Assembly: GCA_046293135.1 (NCBI GenBank)
Contig: JBKBPR010000001.1
Location: forward strand, 62,001 to 126,000
From: UBA2638 sp046293135
Lineage (GTDB): Bacteria > Pseudomonadota > Alphaproteobacteria > Micavibrionales > Micavibrionaceae
Direction: 5' to 3'
Length of the DNA stretch: 64,000 nt
In this document: positions 16,927 to 25,963 of the stretch, piece after piece
Position numbering within the stretch: position 1 is the stretch's first letter
Layout: every line of letters begins with the position of its first letter
Notes under the pieces: model-generated
The model's input: only the letters and a program-made list of their open reading frames with translations
Databases searched by the model: none
Told to the model about the DNA's origin: nothing
Program-made: the position numbers and the translations under genes

Positions 16927-17841
16927 GTGGCAAATTTTAATCTTTTCTTAAAAACGCTGGTTTTGAGCGGGTTTTTAGGCATTTTTGCGCTGATTGCGTT
17001 CAATTCTGCGGGTTTTGCCCAAGGAACGCCGCGTGTACAGGCCGCGCCGCCGATCAAGGTTGAGCAAGAGGAGCTTGATGAGCCTGACCCGAATGGCTTG
17101 GTCGTCATTGAGCTGTTTTCCTCGCAAGCCTGTATGTTTTGCCCGCAGGCCGAAGCGTTTTTGAACACGCTGGCGCGCCGCAATAATGTGATCGCGCTCT
17201 CTTGCCATGTTGATTATTTTGATATTCCGGATGTCTCGCTCGCCAAGCCTGTCTGTACGCAGCGCCAGAGCGATTATGCCTCGACCTTGCGTTCCGGCCC
17301 TGTTTATACGCCGCAAATGGTTCTAAACGGGGAGTTTCAGGCGATCGGTTATAAAAAAGAGAGCGTCAATAAAATGATCCGCAGCGCCGCCAGCCGCCGC
17401 ATTGCGCAGATTGAGGTTGAAAAGCTCGATCAGGAAAAATTTCGCTTGAATATGCCGGAGCTTGAAAGCGCTGCGTATATGATCTGGGTTGCGATCACCG
17501 AAAGACCTATTCCGCGCTCGATTTTAATCGGTAAGAATCGCGGTCAAAGTGTGCTTTACGAGAATATCGTCACGGATTTAACCCCCGCCATTGAATGGGA
17601 CGGGGCGGAACGGCAATATGATTTGAGCGCGCCGCTGAGCGCGCGTAAGGATAAAATTGCCGTTTGGGCGCAGGATAGAAAAACCGGCCTTATTCTGGCG
17701 GCGGGGTATTTCAAGAATGATATCGGGGAAGAGGGCGCGCAAGAGCGTGATGTTCCTCAACAGGACGATGCCGATATTGATGATCTGGAAGATGAGGTTG
17801 AGTCTAATGCTGAGTCTGAGGCTGAGGGCGCGGCCGAATAG
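16927..17841 (+). CDS. DUF1223 thioredoxin-like exported protein
   Basis: DUF1223 proteins have a thioredoxin-like fold and are common in alphaproteobacteria; their function is undefined. The signal peptide ends at GFAQ. The core motif is VVIELFSSQACMFCPQAEAF with a CxxC pair, then HVDYFDIPD and GPVYTPQMVLNG. The start codon is GTG, with AGGAG eight bases before it. The C-terminal tail (after residue 270) is a highly acidic Glu/Asp/Ala stretch outside the family domain. It is convergent with polA. Confidence 0.87.
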   Translation: MANFNLFLKTLVLSGFLGIFALIAFNSAGFAQGTPRVQAAPPIKVEQEELDEPDPNGLVVIELFSSQACMFCPQAEAFLNTLARRNNVIALSCHVDYFDIPDVSLAKPVCTQRQSDYASTLRSGPVYTPQMVLNGEFQAIGYKKESVNKMIRSAASRRIAQIEVEKLDQEKFRLNMPELESAAYMIWVAITERPIPRSILIGKNRGQSVLYENIVTDLTPAIEWDGAERQYDLSAPLSARKDKIAVWAQDRKTGLILAAGYFKNDIGEEGAQERDVPQQDDADIDDLEDEVESNAESEAEGAAE

Positions 17842-17863
17842 GCATCGTCGTCATGCGTGTTCT

Positions 17864-20824
17864 TTAATGCGCGTCCGCCCAGCTTGCACCGCTTCCGGCC
17901 TCGGCGCTCAAGGGCACGTCAAACAAATCAGCGGTGATTGATTCCATCACGTTGCGAATGACATCCTTGGTTTTATCGGCCTCGGCTTGCGGCGCTTCAA
18001 AGATCAATTCATCATGGACTTGCAACAACATTTTCGCGCTTAAGCCCGCCTGTTGCAATGCAGATTCCATCCGCCCCATGGCGATTTTCATGATATCGGC
18101 CGCCGTGCCTTGCAACGGGGCATTGATCGCTTGCCGCTCGGCAAAGTTGCGCATTGCGCCGTTTTTCTCATTGATACCCTTGATGATACATTTGCGGCCA
18201 TGGAATGTTTTGACAAAGCCGTGATCACGCGCCTCTTGCTTTTTCGCCTCCATAAAGGCGGCAAGCTCGGAAAAGCGGTCAAGATAGCGCTTGATAAAAT
18301 CGGCGGCGGTGCGATTGTCGGTGCCGAGCTGTTTGGCCAGCCCGAAACCGCTGATACCGTATATAATGCCGAAATTCACTGCCTTGGCCTGACGGCGGAT
18401 TTCAGGCGTAACCTCCTCAAGCGCCATGCCGAAAACCTGCGCGGCGGTGATGGCGTGAATATCCTTGCCGTCCTGAAAGGCCTTCTTGAGAGCTTCGATC
18501 CCCGCCATTTGCGCGGCAAGGCGCAGCTCGACCTGCGAATAATCAACGGAGATAAGCACATGATCTTTTTCAGCGATAAAGGCGGTTCTGATCTTGCGCC
18601 CTTCTTCGGTGCGGATGGGGATGTTTTGCAAATTCGGATCAGAGGAAGAAAGACGCCCCGTATTGACATGCGCCATCGCAAAAGACGTATGCACCCGCCC
18701 CGTTTTGGGGTTGATGTCATTTTGCAGGGCGTCGGTATAGGTTGATTTCAGCTTGGCCAGCGAGCGCCATTCAAGAATTTTCGCGACAATCTCATGCCCG
18801 TCTTCGGCCAGTGTTTCCAGCACATCAACCGAGGTTGACCAGTCACCCGTTTTGGTTTTCTTGCCGCCCTTCAGCCCCATTTGATCGAAAAGGATTTCCC
18901 CGATCTGTTTCGGCGAGGCGACATTAAAGCTGGTTCCGGCGAGGCTGTGAATATCCTGTTCGAGTATTTGGAGCTTCTTTTCAAACTCGCTGCTCATCTC
19001 TTTTAAGATCACGCGGTCAACTTTGATCCCCGTCAATTCCATACGGCCAATCACAGGGATAAGCGGGCGTTCGATATCCTCATAAACGCTGACCATTTTC
19101 TCCCGCGCCAAACGCGGCTTAAGAACCTTATGAAGGCGCAAGGTTATATCCGCATCCTCTGCGGCGTAATCAAGCGCCTTGGAAATATCGACCTGATCGA
19201 AACGGATCTGGTTTTTGCCTTTCCCGACAACCTCTTCATATTTGATCGGGCTGTGACCGAAATACAGCTCGGAAAGATTGTCCATGCCGTTGGAATGCGT
19301 TGTGCCGTCAAGCACATAAGAAAGCAGCATCGTATCATCGCAAGGGTGCACATCTATCCCGATTTGCTTGAACATCTGCCAGTCATATTTCATGTTATGG
19401 CCGATTTTCAAAACGCTTTCATCTTCCAGAACGGGCTTGATGATATTCACAACCGTTTCAAGAGCGAGTTGGGGAATATCCTCATGGGCATTGGCGGTCA
19501 ATTCACCGAGAAGATCGGCCTGCGCGGTTTTGTGACCGATGGGGATATAGGCGGCGCGGCCAGCCGTGATTGCCAGCGAAATACCGACCAGCTCCGCCTT
19601 GGCGGGGGTGAGCGAGGTTGTTTCGGTATCAATGGCGAGTATTCCCGCCTCCAGCGCTTCATCCATCCATGCGCGCAGTGTTTGTTCATCGTTAATCAAG
19701 ACATAGTGATTGTCTTTAATGGGCGGGAGTTTTTCTGGCTCGGTATAGGTGGCGCTATCGGTAGCACTATCGCTGCCGCTGCCGCTATCTTGATTCTGCC
19801 CTGCGTTTTGCGCATTCGTATCGGTATCATTGACATGAGCCGCCATATCGCCGTGATGCGCGCTGATCGTCACTGGCTCACCGCCCAGACGGGTGATAAT
19901 GGAATTGAAAGCCTGTTCCTGCAAAAACGCCATCAGCTTTGGTTTTTCGGGGTCGTGGGTTTTGAGTGAATTCAGATCGAGCGGCACGGGCGCATAATGA
20001 TCGAGCGCCACCAGCTTTTTTGACATCAGCGCTTTATCGCGGTGTTCGATCAGGCTCTCGCGGCGCTTTTGCTGTTTGATTTCGCTGGCGCGATCCAGCA
20101 ATTCTTCGAGCGTGCCATATTCATTGATAAGCTGGGCAGCGGTTTTTACACCGATCCCCGGCACACCCGGAACATTGTCAACGCTATCACCCGCCAAGGC
20201 CTGCACATCGACAACGCGCTCCGGCGGCACACCGAATTTTTCCAGCACATCCGATTGCGCCATAAACTTGCCCTTCATCGGGTCAAGGACGCGGATATTC
20301 TCGTTCATCAGCTGCATCAGGTCTTTGTCGGATGACACGATAACGACCTTTTTGCCCTGTTCCGTCGCCAGCCGTGCATAGGTGGCGATCAGATCATCGG
20401 CCTCATAGCCTTCGAGTTCAATTGCGGGAATGTCAAAGGCCTCGGTGGCCTGACGCACCAGCGCGAATTGCGGGATAAGGTCTTCGGGCGGGGCGTCGCG
20501 ATTGGCCTTATATTCGGGATAGATGTCATTGCGGAAATTCTTGCGCGCCGCATCGAAAATCACCGCCATATACGGGGCGTGATAATCATTGAGCAATTTG
20601 AGCAGCATATTGGTAAAGCCGAACACCGCATTGACCGGAATGCCCGCCGGATTGGTCATGGTTTTTTGACGGCTATAGGCCATGGCGAAATAGGCGCGGA
20701 AAATAAAGCCCGATCCGTCGACAAGGTAAAGCTCGTTTTCATTCGGTGGCGTGTTTGCAGATTCTATAGCGTTAGAATCAGCGCTGGCATCAGGGTTTTG
20801 CGGTTGTGCGGTTTGTGAGGTCAT
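17864..20824 (-). CDS. polA: DNA polymerase I
   Basis: Repair and Okazaki-fragment polymerase with three domains. The 5'-3' exonuclease (about residues 28-310) starts LYLVDGSGFIFRAYFA and includes SSDKDLMQL and VPGIGVKTAAQL. An unusual Ser/Asp/Asn-rich linker follows (about residues 340-375). The 3'-5' exonuclease keeps its acidic residues (AIDTETTSL, YAAEDADITLRL), so proofreading is likely active. The polymerase domain has motif A VDYSQVELRLAA, motif B RRQAKAVNFGIIYGISGFGL and motif C LQVHDELIFE. At 986 residues it is longer than E. coli Pol I because of the linker and extra N-terminal residues. Confidence 0.97.
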   Translation of the reverse strand: MTSQTAQPQNPDASADSNAIESANTPPNENELYLVDGSGFIFRAYFAMAYSRQKTMTNPAGIPVNAVFGFTNMLLKLLNDYHAPYMAVIFDAARKNFRNDIYPEYKANRDAPPEDLIPQFALVRQATEAFDIPAIELEGYEADDLIATYARLATEQGKKVVIVSSDKDLMQLMNENIRVLDPMKGKFMAQSDVLEKFGVPPERVVDVQALAGDSVDNVPGVPGIGVKTAAQLINEYGTLEELLDRASEIKQQKRRESLIEHRDKALMSKKLVALDHYAPVPLDLNSLKTHDPEKPKLMAFLQEQAFNSIITRLGGEPVTISAHHGDMAAHVNDTDTNAQNAGQNQDSGSGSDSATDSATYTEPEKLPPIKDNHYVLINDEQTLRAWMDEALEAGILAIDTETTSLTPAKAELVGISLAITAGRAAYIPIGHKTAQADLLGELTANAHEDIPQLALETVVNIIKPVLEDESVLKIGHNMKYDWQMFKQIGIDVHPCDDTMLLSYVLDGTTHSNGMDNLSELYFGHSPIKYEEVVGKGKNQIRFDQVDISKALDYAAEDADITLRLHKVLKPRLAREKMVSVYEDIERPLIPVIGRMELTGIKVDRVILKEMSSEFEKKLQILEQDIHSLAGTSFNVASPKQIGEILFDQMGLKGGKKTKTGDWSTSVDVLETLAEDGHEIVAKILEWRSLAKLKSTYTDALQNDINPKTGRVHTSFAMAHVNTGRLSSSDPNLQNIPIRTEEGRKIRTAFIAEKDHVLISVDYSQVELRLAAQMAGIEALKKAFQDGKDIHAITAAQVFGMALEEVTPEIRRQAKAVNFGIIYGISGFGLAKQLGTDNRTAADFIKRYLDRFSELAAFMEAKKQEARDHGFVKTFHGRKCIIKGINEKNGAMRNFAERQAINAPLQGTAADIMKIAMGRMESALQQAGLSAKMLLQVHDELIFEAPQAEADKTKDVIRNVMESITADLFDVPLSAEAGSGASWADAH

Positions 20825-20857
20825 GCAACGTTTTTAGCGCTTATGAGAGCGCAAAAC

Positions 20858-20886
20858 AACCCCGCTTACATGTACGGCGCGGGGTT
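20858..20886 (-). terminator. Terminator-like hairpin between an unknown gene and polA
   Basis: AACCCCGC and GCGGGGTT form an eight-base stem with a loop of about 13. On the minus strand it is followed by GTTTTG, and it lies just past the stop of the unknown gene upstream of polA. Confidence 0.65.
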
Positions 20887-20908
20887 ATCCCTGTGAGAAG
20901 TCGTGACC

Positions 20909-21682
20909 CTAATCCGGCGTTGCGGCGGGTGGGGCTGCTGAAGGTGTTACACTGTCGCTCATCTCATCAGGCAAGATGAGTTGGATTTTTTCTTTCCTGT
21001 AGCCGTTGCCGCGCCCTGTCGTTGTTTTCCCACCTTTTTCAAAGCTTTCACGGATTCCGGCTTCGGCAGCCCATAAAATTCGCGCGCCCTGATATTTATA
21101 AATCGGGTCATTTTCAAGACCTGCACGTTTATAAAAATGCCAGAGTTGCGTGGATATATCCTCATGTCCGGCGCGGCGCTGGATCGGTGATATATCAGGC
21201 TTGTTCAGAGGAGCTGTTGCCTTGCGCACGTCGGCTTTTATTTGATCCCAATAGATTTTCCGCGCTTGCATACAGGCTTCCATATATTTTTTATGCTCGG
21301 GCGAATCCTCAGGATGAGATTTCGCCAGCATCTCGAATTTCTCGGGAACAAAGCCAAAATACTCTTTCGATAGATCCGTTAGCTCTCCAGCCTTCCAGCG
21401 CTCTTTTTTGCAAAGCTCATCGACTTTATCAGGATCAAGCGTTTGTCCAGCTTCTTGAAGCCGAAGGAGAGTCTTTTTGGTGATGAGGGTACGTAAGCGT
21501 TCTTCCGCCTCACGCGCCTGACGCTGTGCTTCAAGAACTTCTGGATCATTCTCATCAATCATCGGCATTGCAGAGGCCGGATTAAATCGCCGCATAATCG
21601 CTTGGTCGGCGCTGTCCTCGTCCGGAATTAACGGTCTGGCCTTGGGCAGAATCCTTCTTTTGGCGACCTTATCGTTTGACAT
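20909..21682 (-). CDS. Unknown soluble charged protein upstream of polA
   Basis: A 257-residue, highly charged protein without a signal peptide or membrane helix. The middle region (about residues 50-160) is helical with possible coiled-coil segments (LEAQRQAREAEERLRTLITK). The C-terminal part has aromatic motifs (QLWHFYKRAGLENDPIYKYQ, RILWAAEAGIRESFE), and the end is Pro/Ala-rich. No family is recognised. A terminator-like hairpin separates it from polA, so co-transcription with polA is not obvious. Confidence 0.7.
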   Translation of the reverse strand: MSNDKVAKRRILPKARPLIPDEDSADQAIMRRFNPASAMPMIDENDPEVLEAQRQAREAEERLRTLITKKTLLRLQEAGQTLDPDKVDELCKKERWKAGELTDLSKEYFGFVPEKFEMLAKSHPEDSPEHKKYMEACMQARKIYWDQIKADVRKATAPLNKPDISPIQRRAGHEDISTQLWHFYKRAGLENDPIYKYQGARILWAAEAGIRESFEKGGKTTTGRGNGYRKEKIQLILPDEMSDSVTPSAAPPAATPD

Positions 21683-21821
21683 TGCTTTATGCTCCCTGAT
21701 TTATGAATTTTTTATTCAGCTTAGTAAAATCTATCGCTTGTATCAAGGCTAGTGATGAAAAATTGACGAGAAGTGAAAATACGTCTATTTTAGTTATGTT
21801 AACTTATGGGCTGATTGAGAT

Positions 21822-22193
21822 ATGGCGCACAGAACACAAAATATTATTGCTTTAGAAGCCTTGGAAAACCAATTTCGTTTGGTTTGTGAGGATACTGCGA
21901 GACCTGACATGCGCAAGCTTAGTGACTTACAGCGTGTTCTTGATGGTATGGACGGAATTTTGACAGCAGCTTTTGAAAATGAGGACTATGATTTGCCCGA
22001 ACTGGCTGAATATGTCGGGGAGTTTTTAGCGCGGGATGATTTGAGTGTATGTTTCGTAAGTAGAGCTTTTGCCGCGGCGTCAGCATCTGATTTTTCTCTC
22101 CTGTTATCGAAAAAAATGATGGAGCTTGCGAAAAAATTGCCGCAGTATGAACGACAAGCTGAACTCTATACTTTACCAAAATGTGACAGATGA
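21822..22193 (+). CDS. Small unknown protein coupled to a phosphoesterase gene
   Basis: A 123-residue acidic protein, mainly helical (ALEALENQFRLVCEDTARPD, DLQRVLDGMDGILTAAFE). No known domain or membrane segment is visible. The TGA stop overlaps the start of the next gene (ATGA), so the two are translationally coupled and may act together. It is divergent from the unknown gene upstream of polA. Confidence 0.65.
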   Translation: MAHRTQNIIALEALENQFRLVCEDTARPDMRKLSDLQRVLDGMDGILTAAFENEDYDLPELAEYVGEFLARDDLSVCFVSRAFAAASASDFSLLLSKKMMELAKKLPQYERQAELYTLPKCDR

Positions 22194-23068
22194 AATTTCG
22201 ATACTCTACAGATATCCATTATGCGGAAACGCGCGCCAGCTTCAGGAAAAATAGAATTTCCGAGCAAGGCTTGAGTCTGCTCCATCAATCAATCGTGAAC
22301 CGTGATACCGATACGGCTTTTTTTGTGAATGGCGGGGATTTGGTTCAGTTTGAAAGAAGTACACCGACTGAACTGGCGCAAGCCTGGATGAGAGCTGTTG
22401 TCGATGAGTATAAGAAAAGCGGTTTGCCGTTTCACGTCACGGTCGGTAATTATGATATTGAGCGGTTTGGTGGTCTTAAACAAACTGCAAAATTTTTAGA
22501 TATTCCAGAAAAGAGTTACTATTTCGATCATGACGGGCAACATAGGGTAATTGTCCTTAATCAGGAGTTTCAGGCTGTTCCGAATGACCAAACACTTTAT
22601 CCGTGGAGTGATGAAAACCTTGAGCTTGTCAGGCAGGCTCTGCATACAGCGCCAAGTAAATCCGTAACGATTTTTGCGCATAGCCCATGCGATGATTTTG
22701 ATTGGCAACAAGCCAGCACGACCTTACGCGGCTATAATGTGTCCAATAATTATCGGCCGAACTCTTCTGTTTTGCGTGAGATTATGGAGGAATCCGGTCA
22801 GAATATTTTGTTTGTGGCGGGGCATACCCATATAGAGGTTTTTGATCAACATAAGAACGTGAAGTATATCACGGTTCAAGGCATGACCGAGGTTATATCA
22901 AAGGAAAACGGACAGCCCTATGGCCGTTGGATTGATGTTCACAGGATCGGTGAGGATCAGATAGATGTTAGGGTCCACGGCTATAAGCCACATTCGCTGT
23001 CATGGCACTATGCTGATAATGGCGATTATCCGACATATCAGCCTGTCATGTTACTGGCAGCAGAATAA
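22190..23068 (+). CDS. Calcineurin-like metallophosphoesterase
   Basis: Metal-dependent phosphoesterase with the family motifs in order: TDIH near the N-terminus (Asp8, His10), VNGGDLVQF, VGNYDIERFGG, IFAHSPCDDF and VAGHTHIEVF. The third motif reads GNYD instead of GNHD/E, so the His that usually acts as general acid is Tyr here. No signal peptide, so probably cytoplasmic. It is coupled to the small upstream gene and its 3' end overlaps the convergent rlmB gene by 18 bases. The substrate is unknown. Confidence 0.82.
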   Translation: MKFRYSTDIHYAETRASFRKNRISEQGLSLLHQSIVNRDTDTAFFVNGGDLVQFERSTPTELAQAWMRAVVDEYKKSGLPFHVTVGNYDIERFGGLKQTAKFLDIPEKSYYFDHDGQHRVIVLNQEFQAVPNDQTLYPWSDENLELVRQALHTAPSKSVTIFAHSPCDDFDWQQASTTLRGYNVSNNYRPNSSVLREIMEESGQNILFVAGHTHIEVFDQHKNVKYITVQGMTEVISKENGQPYGRWIDVHRIGEDQIDVRVHGYKPHSLSWHYADNGDYPTYQPVMLLAAE

Positions 23069-23827
23069 CGCAACCGCCGCAGCATTGGATACATTCAGGC
23101 TCTGGATAGCGCCCGTGGTCGGCAATCGCATCAGCTTATCGCAATTTTCCCGCACCAAATGACGCAGCCCTGAGCCTTCCGCCCCCAATACGAGGACGAT
23201 TTTCTCTGGTTTTTTTGTTCGCAAGCTTTCGATGGATTGAGCGCCGCGTTCATCAAGGCCATAGACAAAAAATCCACTTTCTTTGAGTGTTTCAAGGCTA
23301 CGGCTCAGATTGGTTTCATAGGCGACGGGGATATGCTCGACCGCGCCGCAAGCCGTTTTGGCAAGAACGCCGTCAAGCATCGGCGCATGTTTTTTCTGCA
23401 AGATCATACCGCTCGCCCCAAAGGCACAGGCGCTCCGCAAGATTGCGCCGACATTATGCGGGTCTGTGACCTGATCGAGCATGAGCAGGACGCTGCGCCC
23501 CGATATTTCGGCCTGACGCGCAAAATCATGGATGTCATGTTCGGGGAGTGGGGCGCAAGAAAGCGCAATCCCTTGATGGACAGCGCCTTGCGGCAACATT
23601 TTTTCAAGTTTTTTGCGTTCAACCATTTGTGGTGATACACGGCGCAGCCCCGCTTTTTTGGCTTCATTCAGGCTTTCATCAAAATTTTTTGCGCTGATAT
23701 CGGTGAGATAAAGCTGGCGTATGTCGCGCTCAGGGTTCAGCCATGCTGCGCGCACGGCGTGCATTCCGTAGAGTGTTTGCGTTTGGGCGTGATTGTGATT
23801 GTGATGTGTTTTTGCGCTCATATTCAT
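23051..23827 (-). CDS. rlmB: 23S rRNA (guanosine-2'-O-)-methyltransferase RlmB
   Basis: SpoU/SPOUT-family enzyme that methylates G2251 in 23S rRNA. A His/Asn-rich N-terminus precedes the substrate-binding domain (LYGMHAVRAAWLNPERDIRQ). SPOUT motif 1 is DPHNVGAILRSACAFGASG, motif 2 is VLVLGAEGSGLRHLV and motif 3 is QSLNVSNAAAVALF, which forms the SAM knot. The related TrmH function cannot be fully excluded, but the N-terminal domain favours RlmB. It is monocistronic and overlaps the end of the convergent phosphoesterase gene. Confidence 0.92.
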   Translation of the reverse strand: MNMSAKTHHNHNHAQTQTLYGMHAVRAAWLNPERDIRQLYLTDISAKNFDESLNEAKKAGLRRVSPQMVERKKLEKMLPQGAVHQGIALSCAPLPEHDIHDFARQAEISGRSVLLMLDQVTDPHNVGAILRSACAFGASGMILQKKHAPMLDGVLAKTACGAVEHIPVAYETNLSRSLETLKESGFFVYGLDERGAQSIESLRTKKPEKIVLVLGAEGSGLRHLVRENCDKLMRLPTTGAIQSLNVSNAAAVALFCCQ

Positions 23828-24020
23828 TCAGACCATACACATAAGATTGAGCGCCGTAAAAGCATTTTTTATACGCCGTATATTGGGCGTGATGTTTTGC
23901 TCTTTACAATGATTTGCGCAGAATCTTTTTAGAGAGAAGGCAAATATTTTGATAGGATGCGGCGATCAAATGACGTATTAAAATTTTATAACCTGAAAAC
24001 CCTTATTTCTAAGTGCTTTT

Positions 24021-24911
24021 ATGTCTGAAAAACTATTAAACAATCGCAAGGCTTTGATGAATATCGTGCGCCGTATCGCGCAGGAAGCGGGAGAAATCAC
24101 GCTGGAGCATTATGATGATGCGGGCTATTTCGGCAGCGTGACCCAAAAGCCCGATGGCTCGCCCGTGACCGAGGCGGATCAAGAGGCCGAAGCGCTGATA
24201 CGGCAAAAACTAACCGCGCTGTTCCCTGATATTCCCGTGATTTCTGAAGAGCATGAGCAAAGCCATACAAGCCCGGCGGGGCATGATTATTTCTGGCTGG
24301 TGGATCCGCTTGACGGGACGGCTGATTTTATGAAGGGCAGTCCTGATTTCACCGTGAATATCGCCCTTATTCACCACAATCACCCTGTGCTGGGTGTGAT
24401 CGCCGCCCCCGTGCATGGCGAGATTTACAGCGGATTCATTGATGCTGACGGGACAGGCGAGGCGCTTTTATGGCGCGAGGATAGCGATACGGAAAAACAG
24501 ATTTTCACCAGAAAACCGGCCAATCGCGGCTATATTGTGATATCGAGCAAGAATCGTCCGATGGCGGGGCAGCTTGATGACTATCTGAGTGATTATAAAA
24601 TCGATAAAATTCTCAGACGTTCCAGCTCGCTGAAAATCTGCCTGATTGCCAGCGGCAAGGCCGATCTATATCCGCGTTTCGGTGCGACTTCGGAATGGGA
24701 TAGTGCCGCAGGCCATGCCATTTTGCGGGCAGCGGGCGGTGATATCCGGACATTTTCGGGGGAGAGCCTGCGCTATGGGCTGCAAAAAGACGGGTTTCTC
24801 AATCCTGAATTTGTCGCCGCCCCGCTGCATTTCTGGAGTGATGGGGAGAGCGAAGGCGAGCATGAAAACGAAACCGGAAACGAAGCCAAAGCAGCAAACG
24901 AGGCCGATTAG
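24021..24911 (+). CDS. cysQ: 3'(2'),5'-bisphosphate nucleotidase CysQ
   Basis: Inositol-monophosphatase family enzyme that hydrolyses PAP to AMP, protecting sulfate assimilation and RNA turnover. It has the metal sites PVTEADQEAEALIRQKL, VISEEHEQ, WLVDPLDGTADFMKG and GATSEWDSAAGHAIL. The end is a low-complexity acidic tail (ESEGEHENETGNEAKAAN) outside the fold. It is convergent with the S24-like regulator, 17 bases apart. Assignment to CysQ over other IMPase members rests on the overall pattern. Confidence 0.9.
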   Translation: MSEKLLNNRKALMNIVRRIAQEAGEITLEHYDDAGYFGSVTQKPDGSPVTEADQEAEALIRQKLTALFPDIPVISEEHEQSHTSPAGHDYFWLVDPLDGTADFMKGSPDFTVNIALIHHNHPVLGVIAAPVHGEIYSGFIDADGTGEALLWREDSDTEKQIFTRKPANRGYIVISSKNRPMAGQLDDYLSDYKIDKILRRSSSLKICLIASGKADLYPRFGATSEWDSAAGHAILRAAGGDIRTFSGESLRYGLQKDGFLNPEFVAAPLHFWSDGESEGEHENETGNEAKAANEAD

Positions 24912-24928
24912 GATCGACCCTAACGGTA

Positions 24929-25534
24929 TTACAGCCATTGCATTTTGCCGATAATCCGCCCGATAATCGCAATATCATCAAGTTCGACATGCTGCGGCTC
25001 GAAAGCGTTTTGCCGCGCCGAGATAATAATTTTCGGGGGCTTGCCTCCCGGCTTGATCGCGCAATGCCGCGCCATATAGCCAAAACCGTCGGAAATCACA
25101 AACACGCCGGGCGGGGAGGCCGTGTTATCCGATAAATCGACAATCACATATTCGCCCTGACGAAAATCAGGTTCCATGACGGTTTCCCTGATTTGGAACA
25201 TACGGATTTTGTCAGGTGGGGCGCTGGTTTTCTGGGCAATCACCGAGGAGGGGATTGACCATTCCTCGCCTTCGGTGGCCTCATTGCGCTCAGCGAGATT
25301 TTGGCCGAGCGGCTCTAGAATAAAAGAGTTCGAGGGCTTTTGCGCCGCAACCAGCTCATTGTTTCCAAGGCCGAAAAAATCACGCATTTTGATATATTCC
25401 TGCGCTTTAATCTGGCGCGAGCCGGCAAGGATTTTGCTGATCGCCGGCGGATCAAGCCCAAGAGCCTTTGACAGATCCGCCTTGGTTTTTTGCAGATTCA
25501 TCTGAAATTGCATATGTAACCAGCGCGCGTCCAT
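24929..25534 (-). CDS. HTH repressor with inactive S24/LexA-like peptidase domain
   Basis: Two-domain regulator of the phage-repressor/LexA type. The N-terminal XRE-like HTH is about residues 12-62 (KTKADLSKALGLDPPAISKI, AGSRQIKAQEYIKMRDFFGL). The C-terminal S24 domain is about residues 108-201. In active members a Ser precedes MEP; here the sequence is IRETVMEPDFRQGEYVIVD, with Val119. The Lys site reads GYMARH, with Ala155. Self-cleavage is therefore unlikely. It is divergent from a small XRE gene, with an operator-like promoter region between them, and convergent with cysQ. Confidence 0.85.
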   Translation of the reverse strand: MDARWLHMQFQMNLQKTKADLSKALGLDPPAISKILAGSRQIKAQEYIKMRDFFGLGNNELVAAQKPSNSFILEPLGQNLAERNEATEGEEWSIPSSVIAQKTSAPPDKIRMFQIRETVMEPDFRQGEYVIVDLSDNTASPPGVFVISDGFGYMARHCAIKPGGKPPKIIISARQNAFEPQHVELDDIAIIGRIIGKMQWL

Positions 25535-25575
25535 ATTTCTATTTTAACCACAAAGCGCGCGCGAAAATCATTGCT

Positions 25576-25619
25576 TTTTGGAAATTCTGTCTTGAAACTT
25601 TCCATTTTGGAAATATAAT
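25576..25619 (+). promoter_or_regulatory. Promoter with palindromic operator between two HTH genes
   Basis: A consensus-like sigma70 promoter TTGAAA (25592-25597), 16-base spacer, TATAAT (25614-25619) faces the small XRE gene. The spacer holds the palindrome TTTCCA-TTT-TGGAAA (25599-25613). A 10-base direct repeat TTTTGGAAAT occurs at 25576-25585 and 25605-25614, 29 bases apart, about three helical turns. One or both neighbouring regulators probably bind here. Confidence 0.7.
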
Positions 25620-25674
25620 GCAATTATAAATTGTATTTAAGGGCTGAAATTTACCAATCAGGGGGGAGGGCGCG

Positions 25675-25935
25675 ATGCGTTTGAAAGTTTCGGAGGATTC
25701 AGTGGTGATCGGTGCAAATTTAAAAGCTCTTCGCCGCCGCCATAAAATGACGCAAAAGGATGTCGCTGCTCTGCTGGGGGTATGTTTTCAGCAAGTGCAA
25801 AAATATGAGAACGGCAAAAACCGTATTCCGCTCGAACATATCATCGCGCTGAAACAATATTGGGGCGTGTCCTATGATGACTTCTTTGAAGGTTGCGCCG
25901 ATCTTTCGGCACGGGGTGAAGACGCTGTTTTGTAG
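25675..25935 (+). CDS. Small XRE-family transcriptional regulator
   Basis: An 86-residue protein made almost only of a Cro/C1-type HTH: VIGANLKALRRRHKMTQKDV, then LLGVCFQQVQKYENGKNRIP and the last helix LEHIIALKQYWGVSYDDFFE. The QVQKYENG-NRI form is typical of alphaproteobacterial members. A GGGGGGAGGG purine run precedes the ATG. It is divergent from the S24-like repressor, and the shared intergenic region carries a strong promoter with a palindrome in its spacer, which suggests auto- or cross-regulation. The target genes are unknown. Confidence 0.88.
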   Translation: MRLKVSEDSVVIGANLKALRRRHKMTQKDVAALLGVCFQQVQKYENGKNRIPLEHIIALKQYWGVSYDDFFEGCADLSARGEDAVL

Positions 25936-25963
25936 GTCTTTAGAAAAGGCTGCGAGCTCAACC

